Positions 43,853 to 53,352 are shown, counted from the first letter of the stretch. The stretch is 64,000 nt of DNA from Spirabiliibacterium mucosae (GCF_014884965.1 NZ_JABTBO010000010.1:1-64000), one strand, 5' to 3'. Notes: generated from the sequence alone by a model not told the origin. Numbers and translations are program-made.

Positions 43853-44469
43853 ATGAGCCAATTTTTCTATATTCACCCCGACAATCCTCAACCGCGTTTG
43901 ATTAAACAAGCCGCCGATATCGTGCGCGACGGTGGCGTGATTGTCTATCCGACCGATTCAGGCTATGCCTTAGGCTGTGCCCTGGGGGATAAGCACGCGA
44001 TGGACCGCATTGTGACCATTCGCCAGCTGCCGCCTAATCACAATTTCACGCTGATGTGCCATGATTTGTCGGAGTTATCGAACTACGCGGTGGTGGACAA
44101 CGTGGCTTATCGGCTGATTAAAATAATACGCCTGGGCATTACACCTTTATTTTAACCGCCACCAAAGAGGTGCCGCGCCGGCTGATGACCAAGCGCAAAA
44201 CCATTGGTTTGCGTGTGCCTGACAACGCCATTGCGCTGGCGCTGCTCAGCGAGCTGGGTGAGCCGATTTTGTCGTGCTCACTGATTATGCCAGGCGACGA
44301 CACCACCCAATTTGACCCCGAAGAGATTCGTGATCACCTTGAAAAACAGGTGGATTTAATCATTAACGGCGGCTATTTAGGCGAAAGCCCAACCACCGTG
44401 GTTGACCTCACCGCCAGCGCGCCCGAGATTGTGCGCGTGGGCAATGGCGACACCACCCCATTTGAATGA
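43853..44469 (+). CDS. yciO: YciO, Sua5/YrdC-family protein (single-base frameshift)
   Basis: YciO belongs to the threonylcarbamoyl-AMP synthase superfamily, though its role is less clear than that of TsaC. The first half (MSQFFYIHPDNPQPRLIKQA, VIVYPTDSGYALGCALGD, LCHDLSELSNYAVVDNVAYR) and second half (KEVPRRLMTKRKTIGLRVPD, QVDLIINGGYLGESPTTVVD) are in different frames. They join at four As (44120-44123). A fifth A gives RLIKNNTPGHYTFILTATKE, as in E. coli YciO. The total is about 206 residues. Confidence 0.9.
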
Positions 44470-44498
44470 CACCCGAGAGAGTGACATAAAGGAATTCT

Positions 44499-45374
44499 AT
44501 GCAAAATAAACAACAAGCTGCAGGCGAAAAGCTGCAAAAAATCCTTGCCCGCGCGGGCAAAGGCTCACGCCGTGAAATTGAGGCGATGATCGCGCAAAAT
44601 CGCGTGAGTGTGGACGGCAAAATGGCCACCTTAGGCGACCGTGTGGAGCTGCGAAGTGACACCAAAATCCGCCTTGATGGCCAGCTGGTCAGCGTGCAGA
44701 GCGAGCAAAAACAAATTTGCCGCGTGCTGATGTATTACAAACCTGAAGGGGAGTTGTGCACCCGCCGTGACCCTGAAGGCCGCGCTACGGTGTTTGAGCG
44801 CTTGCCAAAATTGCGTGGCGCACGCTGGATTGCGGTCGGCCGGTTAGATATTAACACCTCTGGTTTGATGCTGTTTACCACCGACGGGGAGCTGGCGAAT
44901 CGCCTAATGCACCCGAGCCGTGAAATTGAGCGCGAATACTCCGTGCGTATTTTTGGTGAAGTGACCGATGCCATGCTCAACACCTTGCGCAAAGGCGTGC
45001 AGCTGGAAGACGGCATGGCGGCATTTAAACAAATCAGCCCGCGCGGTGGCCAGGGCATCAACCAATGGTTTGATGTCACCTTAACCGAGGGGCGCAACCG
45101 CGAAGTGCGCCGTTTGTGGGAATCGCAAGGGGTGCAAGTCAGCCGCTTGATTCGCATTCGCTATGGCAACATTGCGCTAACCAAGCAGCTGCCGCGCGGT
45201 GGCTGGCAAGAAATGGCGCTGACCGAAGTGAATTATCTGCGTGAGCTCGTTGGGCTACCAGCGGAAACTGAATCCAAACTTGAGCAGCACCAGCCACAAC
45301 GACGTTTAAAAACCGCTAAAATCCGCAAAGCGGTCAAGCGCTTTTCAACGCCTAGCACAAGACGGCGCAAATAA
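44499..45374 (+). CDS. rluB: 23S rRNA pseudouridine(2605) synthase
   Basis: RluB modifies U2605 of 23S rRNA. The 291-residue protein has an S4 RNA-binding domain ([20 protein letters not shown]), the RsuA-family core [20 protein letters not shown] with the catalytic aspartate, [16 protein letters not shown] and [14 protein letters not shown], and a basic, disordered C-terminus. AAGGA stands before the ATG. It follows yciO and precedes cysB by five bases. Confidence 0.94.
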   Translation: MQNKQQAAGEKLQKILARAGKGSRREIEAMIAQNRVSVDGKMATLGDRVELRSDTKIRLDGQLVSVQSEQKQICRVLMYYKPEGELCTRRDPEGRATVFERLPKLRGARWIAVGRLDINTSGLMLFTTDGELANRLMHPSREIEREYSVRIFGEVTDAMLNTLRKGVQLEDGMAAFKQISPRGGQGINQWFDVTLTEGRNREVRRLWESQGVQVSRLIRIRYGNIALTKQLPRGGWQEMALTEVNYLRELVGLPAETESKLEQHQPQRRLKTAKIRKAVKRFSTPSTRRRK

Positions 45375-45379
45375 CCGCG

Positions 45380-46348
45380 ATGAAGCTGCAACAATTGCGC
45401 TATTTAGTTGAAATAGCAGAACAAAACCTTAACATTACCGATGCCGCTGAAGCGCTTTATACCTCTCAGCCTGGCATCAGTAAGCAAGTGCGGTTGCTCG
45501 AGCAAGAGCTTGAACTTGAGATTTTTGAGCGCAACGGCAAGCATATCAAAAGCATCACGCCGCAAGGGGAGAAGATTATCCAAATCGCCCGTGAGTTGCT
45601 GGCCAAGGCGGAGAATATCAAATCCATCGCACAAGAATACAACCGCCCCGATCACGGCCTGCTGCGCATTGCCACCACCAACACCCAAGCGCGCTATGTG
45701 CTGCCAGAGGTGGTCAAGCGCTTTGTTAAACGTTACCCCAACGTGAGCTTGCAAATCAACCAAGGCACGCCAGCGCAAATGGCAGAGCAGTTGGAGTCGG
45801 GCAGTGTCGATATGGCGATCATCACCGAGGGGCACAATTTGTTTGAAAGCATGGCGCTGTTGCCGTGTTATCACTGGAATCGCGCTGTCATAGTGCCGCC
45901 TCATCACCCGTTGATTGAGCAAGAGCTGAGCATCGAAACCCTCGGCCAATACCCGCTGGTGACGTACACCTTTGGCTTTATGGGCGCGTCTGATTTGGCC
46001 AAAGCTTTTAATCACAAGGGCATTATGCCGCATATTGTTTTCACCGCAACCGATGCCGATGTGCTGAAAACGTATGTGCGTTTGGGCCTTGGCGTTGGGA
46101 TTATTGCCTCCATGGCGCACACCAGCGCCGATAGTGATTTAATCGCATTGGATGCCGCGCATTTATTTCAACACAGCAGTACGCATATTGCCTTTAAGCG
46201 CGGCACCTTTTTGCGCCAATATATGTATGACTTCATCGAGTTTTTCGCACCGCACTTAACCAAAAGTGCGGTTGAGCAGGCTGAATTGCTCAACAACAAT
46301 CACGCCATCGAGCAATTTTTCTCGCACATCAAACTCGCCCATCGTTAA
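45380..46348 (+). CDS. cysB: LysR-type cysteine regulon activator CysB
   Basis: CysB activates sulfate assimilation genes in response to N-acetylserine. The 322-residue product begins with the LysR helix-turn-helix MKLQQLRYLVEIAEQNLNIT, SQPGISKQVRLLEQELELEI, then the effector domain with TTNTQARYVLPEVVKRF and ITEGHNLFESMALLPCYHWN, nearly the CysB consensus. It lies five bases after rluB. In E. coli cysB is also near this gene cluster, beyond topA; the intervening genes are missing here. Confidence 0.95.
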   Translation: MKLQQLRYLVEIAEQNLNITDAAEALYTSQPGISKQVRLLEQELELEIFERNGKHIKSITPQGEKIIQIARELLAKAENIKSIAQEYNRPDHGLLRIATTNTQARYVLPEVVKRFVKRYPNVSLQINQGTPAQMAEQLESGSVDMAIITEGHNLFESMALLPCYHWNRAVIVPPHHPLIEQELSIETLGQYPLVTYTFGFMGASDLAKAFNHKGIMPHIVFTATDADVLKTYVRLGLGVGIIASMAHTSADSDLIALDAAHLFQHSSTHIAFKRGTFLRQYMYDFIEFFAPHLTKSAVEQAELLNNNHAIEQFFSHIKLAHR

Positions 46349-46362
46349 TTCTACAAAAATAA

Positions 46363-46388
46363 AAGTGCGGTTTTGGCCGCATTTTTTA
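46363..46388 (+). terminator. cysB terminator
   Basis: GTGCGG, TTTTG loop, CCGCAT and six T residues, 15 bases beyond the cysB stop. Confidence 0.65.
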
Positions 46389-46920
46389 TGCGTGTTATTT
46401 TAAAAACACGCCACATTCCTCACACAACGAATCTATTTTTCACGTACGCGCACGCAGCGCATGCTTTTTACAACACCATGACAAGTACAGATTATCGCTG
46501 TATAACTGATGAGTAATAACGGGTCAAAAGTGACAAATGTCGCGTTTTATCGCGTTTTGGTGAAAAAGACACATTGTGGATAACTCTGTGATTTTATTAT
46601 ATCGTAGTGGCCACTTACCTTATCACTAATTGCGCATAATGTATATTATGTTAAATAAGATAATCATAAATGTCACAACTGGATTTTTACACTGCTCTTA
46701 TTGCTCTCGGTTTTGTGCGTTAAAAATAAAGACGGTCTTGTAAGTTTCATTAATCCATTTTTGTGACTGGGTCACAGGAAGAAAGCTTGATGTGATTAAT
46801 GCTGCGGTTTAAAAAACGCGTGTACGTGAAATCTGCTATTTTTTATCACCCATTGCCCGTCAGATTTTAAATTCTGCGCCGCTGACCGCACTTTGCTTTT
46901 TTTAAGAAATTGAAAGGTGA

Positions 46921-46940
46921 AATGATAATAGTTGTTATTT
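46921..46940 (+). promoter_or_regulatory. Possible Fur box upstream of ftnA
   Basis: AATGATAATAGTTGTTATTT has partial dyad symmetry and resembles the GATAATGATAATCATTATC Fur consensus. It lies just upstream of the predicted ftnA promoter. Confidence 0.4.
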
Positions 46941-46973
46941 CCTTATTTTTAACAACTTACAAACAAAATTGGC

Positions 46974-47001
46974 TTGCTTTTATACAAAAAGACGGTATGA
47001 T
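46974..47001 (+). promoter_or_regulatory. Predicted ftnA promoter
   Basis: TTGCTT and TATGAT are spaced by 16 bases, about 70 bases before the ftnA start. Confidence 0.5.
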
Positions 47002-47071
47002 TAGGCTATCGCTATTAAAAACGCATTTTAATAGTCCAAATCGAAATAATTTCTATTAAAAGGATATCAAT

Positions 47072-47557
47072 ATGTTAAATTGTAAAATTATTGATAAATT
47101 AAACGAACAGATTAATTTAGAATTCTACTCTTCTAACCTTTACCTGCAAATGAGCGCGTGGTGTTCACAAAAAGGCTTTGAAGGTGCGGCGGCGTTTTTG
47201 CTGAAACACGCCGATGAAGAAATGCAACACATGCAAAAATTGTTTCAATACCTCAACGACACAGGGAATATGCCTGTGCTCGGTGAAATTGAAGCACCGA
47301 AAACCGATTTTGCATCTCTTAAAGATGTGTTTGAGCTGACCCTTGAGCATGAAAAACACATCACCAAAAAAATCAATGAATTGGTTGAAGTGACTTTTGA
47401 GTGCAACGACCAATCCAGCTTCCACTTCTTGCAATGGTATGTGGCTGAACAGCACGAAGAAGAAAAACTCTTCGGCAGCATTTTGGATAAATTCAACTTG
47501 CTCGGCGACAGCGGTTTATCGCTCTATTTCATCGACAAAGAATTGGCAGCACTGTAA
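47072..47557 (+). CDS. ftnA: Non-heme ferritin, first of a tandem pair
   Basis: Bacterial ferritins store ferric iron in a 24-subunit shell. The 161-residue protein has the ferroxidase residues Glu-17 ([20 protein letters not shown]), Glu-50 and His-53 ([12 protein letters not shown]), Glu-94 ([11 protein letters not shown]) and the Glu pair in [17 protein letters not shown] precedes the ATG. It is followed after ten bases by a second ferritin, the ftnA-ftnB arrangement of H. influenzae; mixed shells are likely. Confidence 0.95.
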   Translation: MLNCKIIDKLNEQINLEFYSSNLYLQMSAWCSQKGFEGAAAFLLKHADEEMQHMQKLFQYLNDTGNMPVLGEIEAPKTDFASLKDVFELTLEHEKHITKKINELVEVTFECNDQSSFHFLQWYVAEQHEEEKLFGSILDKFNLLGDSGLSLYFIDKELAAL

Positions 47558-47567
47558 GGAGGCAACC

Positions 47568-48077
47568 ATGTTATCGCAAAACATCATTAACGATTTAAAC
47601 GAACAACTTAATCTCGAATTTTATTCATCCAATTTATACTTGCAAATGAGTGCATGGTGTGAAAAACAAGGCTACCCAGGTGCGGCGAAATTTTTACTCG
47701 CGCACGCCGATGAAGAAATGCAGCACATGCGCCGTTTGTTCACTTACCTCACCGAAACTGGCGCGTTGGCTGTGATCGGCAAAATTGAGGCGCCTGCTCA
47801 TGAGTTTGAATCCCTCAAGCAAGTGTTTGAGCTCACCTACGAGCACGAAAAGCTGGTAACTTCACAAATCAATGAACTGGTGGATATCACCTTCAGTGAA
47901 AAAGATTTCTCTTCTTTTAACTTCTTGCAATGGTATGTTGCCGAGCAACACGAAGAAGAAAAACTCTTCACTTCGATTTTGGATAAATTCAACCTCGTCG
48001 GCACCGACGGCCGTGGCCTTTATCACATTGATAACGAGCTGGCGAAATTGGCTGGCGCGGAAGCTCTCCAAGGTTAA
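47568..48077 (+). CDS. ftnB: Non-heme ferritin, second of a tandem pair
   Basis: The 169-residue second ferritin is closely similar to the first ([43 protein letters not shown]) and keeps all ferroxidase residues. AAGGAGGCAACC gives it an excellent ribosome site, and an in-frame upstream extension overlapping ftnA is rejected. The pair probably arose by duplication before divergence of the family. Confidence 0.95.
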   Translation: MLSQNIINDLNEQLNLEFYSSNLYLQMSAWCEKQGYPGAAKFLLAHADEEMQHMRRLFTYLTETGALAVIGKIEAPAHEFESLKQVFELTYEHEKLVTSQINELVDITFSEKDFSSFNFLQWYVAEQHEEEKLFTSILDKFNLVGTDGRGLYHIDNELAKLAGAEALQG

Positions 48078-48092
48078 TTGTTACCCTGTCAC

Positions 48093-48119
48093 AAAAGGCC
48101 ACCTGCGGGTGGCTTTTTT
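48093..48119. terminator. Terminator between ftnB and the small membrane ORF
   Basis: AAAAGGCCACC, TGCG loop, GGTGGCTTTTTT. It serves ftnB and overlaps the last codon of the opposite small gene. Confidence 0.85.
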
Positions 48120-48258
48120 ATTGCTCGCTCTGCTCTATTTGCACCGTACTTTGGCTATGCGGGTTGTGATAAGTGCGGTAGCAAAACAAGCCAATTAAAA
48201 TGATAAGGGCGATAATCAGCTGAATCACGCGGGCTTTCGTCAGTTTTTGTGCGGGCAT
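48118..48258 (-). CDS. Small single-span membrane protein (46 aa)
   Basis: On the minus strand, AAAAGGATACACC leads to an ATG and a 46-codon frame. The frame gives MPAQKLTKARVIQLIIALII, a hydrophobic span to about residue 26 (LIGLFCY), then a short polar tail ending VQIEQSEQ. The strong ribosome site, positive residues before the span and stop at a shared terminator support a real gene. It is divergent from fnr, so the FNR-box region may drive both. It resembles YfgG-type DUF2633 proteins in layout only; function unknown. Confidence 0.65.
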   Translation of the reverse strand: MPAQKLTKARVIQLIIALIILIGLFCYRTYHNPHSQSTVQIEQSEQ

Positions 48259-48303
48259 GGTGTATCCTTTTCTTTTCTCACTGGCAAAATAATGCTAGAA
48301 TTA

Positions 48304-48317
48304 TTGAGTTAGATCAA
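48304..48317 (+). promoter_or_regulatory. FNR box upstream of fnr
   Basis: TTGAGTTAGATCAA matches the FNR consensus TTGAT-N4-ATCAA at nine of ten positions and lies 20 bases before the fnr start. This suggests negative autoregulation and possible control of the divergent small ORF. Confidence 0.7.
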
Positions 48318-48336
48318 TTTTTTTAAGGGTGTTTTT

Positions 48337-49089
48337 ATGGCTCCAATCATCTCAGGTGTTCGCGTACAGTCTGGTGGTTGTGCAATTCATTGTCAGGAGT
48401 GCAGCATCAGCACGCTGTGCATTCCGTTTACGCTGAATAATCAAGAATTAGATCAGCTCGATAACATTATAGAACGAAAAAAACCGATTCAGAAATCACA
48501 AATTTTGTTTAAAGCGGGCGACCCTTTGCGCTCGCTCTATGCCATCCGCTCAGGCACCATTAAAACCTACACCATCAGTGAAACAGGCCAAGAGCAAATC
48601 ACCTCTTTTCACCTGCCTGGCGATTTGGTCGGCTTTGACGCTATCACCGATATGCGCCACCCAAGCTTTGCGCAAGCGTTGGAAACCGCGATGGTGTGCG
48701 AAATCCCGTTTGATATTTTAGATGATTTGGCCGGCAAAATGCCCAAACTGCGCCAGCAAATTATGCGGCTGATGAGCAGTGAGATTAAAAGCGATCAAGA
48801 AATGATTTTGCTGCTGTCTAAAATGAATGCCGAAGAGCGTTTGGCGGCGTTTATTAATAATCTTTCCGTGCGCTACTCAGCCCGTGGCTTTTCTGCCAAA
48901 GAGTTTGGCTTGACCATGACCCGTGGCGATATCGCCAACTACCTTGGCTTGACGGTAGAAACCATCAGCCGGCTTTTAGGGCGGTTTAAAAAGAGCGGTA
49001 TTTTATCCGTGCAAGGCAAATTCATCACCATTAATGATATGGAAAAGCTCAAAACTATGGCCGATGCCACAAAATGCAAAGGAAAATAA
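48337..49089 (+). CDS. fnr: Fumarate/nitrate reduction regulator FNR
   Basis: FNR senses oxygen by a [4Fe-4S] cluster and activates anaerobic respiration genes. The 250-residue product has the N-terminal cysteines in [17 protein letters not shown] and the internal one in [13 protein letters not shown]. The cyclic-nucleotide-binding-type fold carries [20 protein letters not shown], and the recognition helix is [13 protein letters not shown], with the E-SR pattern specific to FNR. Followed by uspE as in E. coli and H. influenzae. Confidence 0.97.
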   Translation: MAPIISGVRVQSGGCAIHCQECSISTLCIPFTLNNQELDQLDNIIERKKPIQKSQILFKAGDPLRSLYAIRSGTIKTYTISETGQEQITSFHLPGDLVGFDAITDMRHPSFAQALETAMVCEIPFDILDDLAGKMPKLRQQIMRLMSSEIKSDQEMILLLSKMNAEERLAAFINNLSVRYSARGFSAKEFGLTMTRGDIANYLGLTVETISRLLGRFKKSGILSVQGKFITINDMEKLKTMADATKCKGK

Positions 49090-49172
49090 CGGCCTAGCCA
49101 CTAAAATTGTTGTTGTTTAAGTGATTTTACTCTATTCTATAAACAGTATTTCTTAGCTTAGAGGTTTGTCCT

Positions 49173-50117
49173 ATGCGCTTTAACAACATTTTAGTGGTGA
49201 TTGACCCCACTTCAGATACGCAACCTAGCCTTTCCCGTGCCCTACACCTTGCTCAACAATTAGAAAAAGCTCACGATGCGGTGAAACTCACGCTGTTTCT
49301 CTCGTTGTATGACTTCTCTTTTGAAATGAGTGCAATGCTCTCCTCTGAAGAGCGCGAAAGTATGCACCAAGGTGTGATCAGCCAAAAAAGAGCTTGGCTT
49401 GAGCAGTTAATCGCAAGCCACATTCCAGCCGGTTCGCAAATTCAAACTGACACCGCCGTGATGTGGAAATCCCGCGATTATGAAGCGATTATCGAACAAG
49501 TGGAGCTTGGCAAGCACGATTTAGTAGTGAAAGAGGCCAAACCTGCTGAAGGCTTGGATGCCCTGATTTTCACCCCAACCGACTGGCAGTTGCTGCGCAA
49601 ATGCCCGTGCCCAATTTTGATGGTTAAAGAGCACGAATGGCAAAGTGAAGGCCGCATTTTGGTGGCCGTGAACGTCTCTGACGATGAGGCCTACCACGAT
49701 GTGTTGAACAAAAAATTGGTCACCTCCAGCCGTGATTTGGCCAGCGTGCTCAGCGCTGGGCGCATTCACTTGGTTTCAGCCTACCCGACCACACCGGTGA
49801 ACATGGCGATCGATTTGCCTGAGTTCAACCCGAACGCCTACACCGACAGTGTGCGTGGCCAGCATTTGATCAACATGAAAGCACTGCGCCAACACTTCCA
49901 CATTGATGAAGACCACACCCACGTGGAAGAAGGCTTGCCGGAGGAAGTGATCCCGCAAGTGGCTGAAGAAATTAAAGCCGAAATGGTGGTGCTGGGTACC
50001 ATCGGCCGCACTGGCCTTTCGGCCGCGTTTTTGGGCAACACTGCCGAGCACGTCATCGGCCGGCTCAACTGCGACGTGCTGGCAATCAAGCCAGACCCAG
50101 AGGTTGAAGAAGACTAA
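49173..50117 (+). CDS. uspE: Universal stress protein E (tandem Usp domains)
   Basis: UspE has two Usp domains in 314 residues: the first begins MRFNNILVVIDPTSDTQPSL, the second WQSEGRILVAVNVSDDEAYH and closes with MVVLGTIGRTGLSAAFLGNT, the G-x2-G-x9-G nucleotide-binding pattern. It is linked to stress survival, motility and aggregation. GAGG lies upstream of the ATG. The fnr-uspE pair is conserved in Pasteurellaceae and enterobacteria. Confidence 0.94.
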   Translation: MRFNNILVVIDPTSDTQPSLSRALHLAQQLEKAHDAVKLTLFLSLYDFSFEMSAMLSSEERESMHQGVISQKRAWLEQLIASHIPAGSQIQTDTAVMWKSRDYEAIIEQVELGKHDLVVKEAKPAEGLDALIFTPTDWQLLRKCPCPILMVKEHEWQSEGRILVAVNVSDDEAYHDVLNKKLVTSSRDLASVLSAGRIHLVSAYPTTPVNMAIDLPEFNPNAYTDSVRGQHLINMKALRQHFHIDEDHTHVEEGLPEEVIPQVAEEIKAEMVVLGTIGRTGLSAAFLGNTAEHVIGRLNCDVLAIKPDPEVEED

Positions 50118-50121
50118 AAAG

Positions 50122-50145
50122 AAAGCCACCGTAAGGTGGCTTTTT
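50122..50145 (+). terminator. uspE terminator
   Basis: AAAGCCACC, GTAA loop, GGTGGCTTTTT. A further uptake-sequence pair lies at 50149-50181. Confidence 0.9.
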
Positions 50146-50182
50146 GCTGACCGCACTTTGATATACAAAAGTGCGGTTTTTG

Positions 50183-50617
50183 TTAGCGCATCACCAGCAC
50201 TGGGCGATGGCTGTAGCGGGCGACTTTGACGGTGTCTGAGCTTAGGCCCTCTTTTTTCTGTTGTTGGCGCGCCTTTTGGGTGGCCATCATCATAATCAAA
50301 TCCACGTCTTTTCTTCCGCAATGCGGTTGACCTCTTCATACACTGTGCCGTAAGCCACAATGTGTTGCACTTTTTTGCCTTCAGGGAAGATATCTTGTGT
50401 AAAGGCGTGCAGTTTTTATTGGCCTCCGCCAGCACATCTTTATCAAAGTTTTTCGGCAAAAACGATGACACAATGCTGTTGGTTGGCGCCGGCACAATGC
50501 CGGCGACGCGGTAGACGGTTTTTCTTGATGTGCGGTCATGTCAAGTGCGGTTTGAATGAGGCGCTTGGCCTCATTCAAATGGCTTAAATCAATGACCACG
50601 AGGATATTATTAAACAT
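50183..50617 (-). CDS. Universal stress protein of the TAXI TRAP operon (three single-base frameshifts)
   Basis: The frame starts MFNNILVVIDLSHLNEAKRL, a typical Usp beginning, and ends VARYSHRPVLVMR. It breaks three times, at A runs (minus strand) at 50519-50523, 50413-50417 and 50309-50312. Restoring one A at each yields a continuous chain of about 145 residues through TVYRVAGIVPAPTN, LHAFTQDIFPEGKK and EEKDVDLIMMMATQKARQQQ. Its ATG overlaps the permease stop by eight bases. Single-domain Usp proteins commonly accompany TRAP operons. Either a decayed gene or, given the pattern elsewhere, repeated data indels. Confidence 0.8.
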
Positions 50618-53276
50618 GGGCAGCTCCCTGTTGTTGGCGCAGCCGACGGCGGCGCTGATTTAACCCAAGCCCTGCCAACAAGCCCAATGCTGGGATAAAC
50701 ACTAGCTCTTTTGGCAAGGTGTCGTGGCGTGGCAAGGCGACATACAGAATGGTTTGATCCCAGTTCAAGCCCGCTTTGGCCGCAGGTGAACCAAGCTCTG
50801 CGTTATCAATAATGATTTTATGGATTTGTTCGCCTTCCACCTCGATGGTTTCACCGGTGTCGAGCAGCAGCAGGCCAAGCTCTTTCAAGCGCGCTTCGCC
50901 GTCTTGCCCTTCAGGCACTTTGAGCTCGGTGTAGAACTCCACTGGCGAGCCATATTGGTTGATACCTGCCACTTTCAGGGTGAACGGCTCGCCCACTGGC
51001 GCTTTGCCCAACTCTTCTACCAAGTGGCTCGGTTGCACGTGGCGGTCGGTTGGCGAGATGTATTCCATAAAGAATCCTGGGCGGAACAGCGCGAAGGAGA
51101 TCAACAACAAAAGTGCGGTTTCCCACCATTTGTTGTGGTCAAAGAAATAGCGCATTGAGGCTGCCGTGAACGCCAGTATCGCGATGGTGGCGACCACGAA
51201 CACCATTATCCCCTTCCAGATATCCACATCAATCAACAACAAATCGGTGTTGAAGATAAACAAGAACGGCAAAAGTGCGGTCCGCAGGCTGTAGCCAAAG
51301 GCGATTAACCCGGTTTGAATTGGCTTGCCGCCCGACACGGCCGCCGCGGCGAACGAGGCCAAGCCCACCGGCGGAGTGACGTCAGCCATGATGCCGAAAT
51401 AGAACACAAACAAGTGAACCGCAATCAATGGCACAATCAAGCCGTTTTGGCGGCCCACTTCAACAATCACGGTGGCCATCAAAGATGACACCACGATATA
51501 GTTGGCGGTGGTTGGCAAGCCCATGCCGAGAATCAGGCTGAAAATCGCCACCAAAATCAGCATTAACAAAATATTACCCATCGATAAAAATTCGATAATG
51601 CTGGAAAGCTGCACGCCAAAGCCTGTCAGCGACACCACACCGACGATAATGCCTGCTGTGGCGGTGGCAATGCCAATCCCGATCATATTACGCGCACCAC
51701 CCTCAAGGCCGGTGATGAGATCGCTAAAGCCTGCTTTGAACGCGCGGCCGATGTCGCTTTGTTTGCGATAAAGCTTCAAAATTGGGCGCTGGGTGAGCAA
51801 AATAAAGCACAGCGCCAAGCTGCCCCAAAAAGCTGACAGCCCAGGCGACATCCGCTCAATCATCAAACACCAAATCAAAATCACCACAGGCAGCAAAAAG
51901 TGCAAGCCCGCGTTGACGGTTGGCTTCACGGATGGCAATTTCACCACCGGTGATTCAGGGTCGTCGATTTCCAAATCTTTAAAGCGTGATACGCGTTTAA
52001 GCAGCAGGAAGTAGACAATCGCCACAATCACTGAAACAATCGCAAAAGCATGGGTTGGGGCGACCACTTTAATCCAGCCAAGAGAATATTGGATCGCGAA
52101 ATAAAGCAAGCAGATGGCGATAAAGGTGCCGAGTGCACGCAGGATTGACACCATTAACGGCGACGGCGCATCGGAGCGCTCAAGGCCTTGCAGGTTCATT
52201 TTGCACGCCTCTAAATGCACGATGTACACCAGCGCGATGTAGGAGATCACCGCCGGCAAAAAGGCGTGGGTGATCAGCTCGTTATACGGCATATTGACGT
52301 ATTCAATCATCAAAAACGCCGCCGCACCCATCACAGGAGGCATAATTTGCCCGTTCACCGACGAGGCCACCTCAACGGCGCCGGCCTTTTCAGACGAAAA
52401 GCCCACGCGTTTCATCATCGGGATGGTAAATGTCCCAGTGGTCACCACGTTGGCAATGGATGAGCCTGAAATCAAGCCTGTCAAGCCTGAGGCCACCACC
52501 GCCGCTTTGGCCGGGCCGCCTTTAAAGTGGCCAAGGTAGGCAAAGGCGGTTTTGATGAAGTAGTTGCCTGCGCCGGCTTTTTCAAGCAAAGCACCGAAGA
52601 GTACAAACAAGAAGACATATTTGGTGGAAACACCTAATGCCACACCAAATACACCTTCAGTGGTGACCCATTGCTGGTTGATGATGTGCTCCATTGTGCC
52701 GGTGCGGTGGCTGACAATCCAATCGCCTGGGAAGAATTGCCCGAAGTAGTTATAGAGCAAAAATACTGTGGCGATGATCACCAATGGCAAGCCCAGGCTG
52801 CGGCGGGTGGCTTCAAGCAATAGAATAATCCCGACGACACCGACGATAATATCTTGCGTGTTAGGCGCGCCGAAGCGGGTGATCAAACTTTCATAAAAAA
52901 AGAGGTAATACGCCGCACAAAAGGCTGCCACAAAGGCAAAAATCCAGTCAATCAGTGGCACGCGGTGAATCGGCGATGATTTAAATGCTGGGTACGACAA
53001 ATAGGCCAAAAAGAGCGCAAACGCCAAGTGAATGGAGCGCGCTTTGGTGTCGTCAAACACCACGTTAATCGAGCCTAGACCAATAGAGCGCAAGAATTCT
53101 TGAAACACAAATGGCAGCGGCGAGGCGTAGTAAATTTGGAACAACGACCACGCAATCGCAACGCCAATAATCAGTTTTTTAGTAAAACCGTATGGATTTC
53201 GCCCACCAGTATCATTGGCGGCCACCATATCTTGCAAATCATCTTGATCTAGGGCCGTATTTTTAATATCAGACAT
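50610..53276 (-). CDS. TRAP transporter permease, fused 4TM/12TM (TAXI type), with C-terminal PDZ-like domain
   Basis: The 888-residue protein joins the DctQ-like small subunit (residues about 30-200) to the DctM-like large subunit in one chain. GLISGSSIANVVTTGTFTIP, ILGMGLPTTANYIVVSSL and ADVTPPVGLASFAAAAVSGG are DctM signatures for the ion-coupled transport core. After the last spans, residues about 740-860 form a DUF3394-type domain with the PDZ-like loop AELGSPAAKAGL, then one more span and a basic tail. The receptor lies 76 bases upstream; usp follows with overlap. The substrate is unknown. Confidence 0.92.
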   Translation of the reverse strand: MSDIKNTALDQDDLQDMVAANDTGGRNPYGFTKKLIIGVAIAWSLFQIYYASPLPFVFQEFLRSIGLGSINVVFDDTKARSIHLAFALFLAYLSYPAFKSSPIHRVPLIDWIFAFVAAFCAAYYLFFYESLITRFGAPNTQDIIVGVVGIILLLEATRRSLGLPLVIIATVFLLYNYFGQFFPGDWIVSHRTGTMEHIINQQWVTTEGVFGVALGVSTKYVFLFVLFGALLEKAGAGNYFIKTAFAYLGHFKGGPAKAAVVASGLTGLISGSSIANVVTTGTFTIPMMKRVGFSSEKAGAVEVASSVNGQIMPPVMGAAAFLMIEYVNMPYNELITHAFLPAVISYIALVYIVHLEACKMNLQGLERSDAPSPLMVSILRALGTFIAICLLYFAIQYSLGWIKVVAPTHAFAIVSVIVAIVYFLLLKRVSRFKDLEIDDPESPVVKLPSVKPTVNAGLHFLLPVVILIWCLMIERMSPGLSAFWGSLALCFILLTQRPILKLYRKQSDIGRAFKAGFSDLITGLEGGARNMIGIGIATATAGIIVGVVSLTGFGVQLSSIIEFLSMGNILLMLILVAIFSLILGMGLPTTANYIVVSSLMATVIVEVGRQNGLIVPLIAVHLFVFYFGIMADVTPPVGLASFAAAAVSGGKPIQTGLIAFGYSLRTALLPFLFIFNTDLLLIDVDIWKGIMVFVVATIAILAFTAASMRYFFDHNKWWETALLLLISFALFRPGFFMEYISPTDRHVQPSHLVEELGKAPVGEPFTLKVAGINQYGSPVEFYTELKVPEGQDGEARLKELGLLLLDTGETIEVEGEQIHKIIIDNAELGSPAAKAGLNWDQTILYVALPRHDTLPKELVFIPALGLLAGLGLNQRRRRLRQQQGAAHV

Positions 53277-53352
53277 ACTTAATCCCTACATAATATGACA
53301 CGAAAAGGCAGGGGAATCCCCTGCCCTAAAAGAGTTTAGAAGTGCGGTTAGA

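Larger units (their letters stand above)
46389..47071. other. Long intergenic region between cysB and the ferritins
   Basis: No open frame with a plausible ribosome site is seen in about 680 bases, which are much more AT-rich than the flanks. It holds a second hairpin, GCGTGTT/AACACGC at 46390-46411, and a single perfect DnaA-box match at 46575-46583. A 15-bp palindrome TGTGA-N5-TCACA lies at 46762-46776. A distant inverted repeat joins TTTCACGTACGCGC near 46438 and GCGTGTACGTGAAA near 46818. One uptake sequence and the ferritin promoter are near the right end. Confidence 0.6.

Noticed and set aside
46762-46776. CRP site
   Set aside because: TGTGA and TCACA are separated by five bases rather than the six required.
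46349-47071. Chromosomal replication origin
   Set aside because: Only one perfect DnaA box is present, GATC sites are lacking, and the neighbours are not origin-associated genes.
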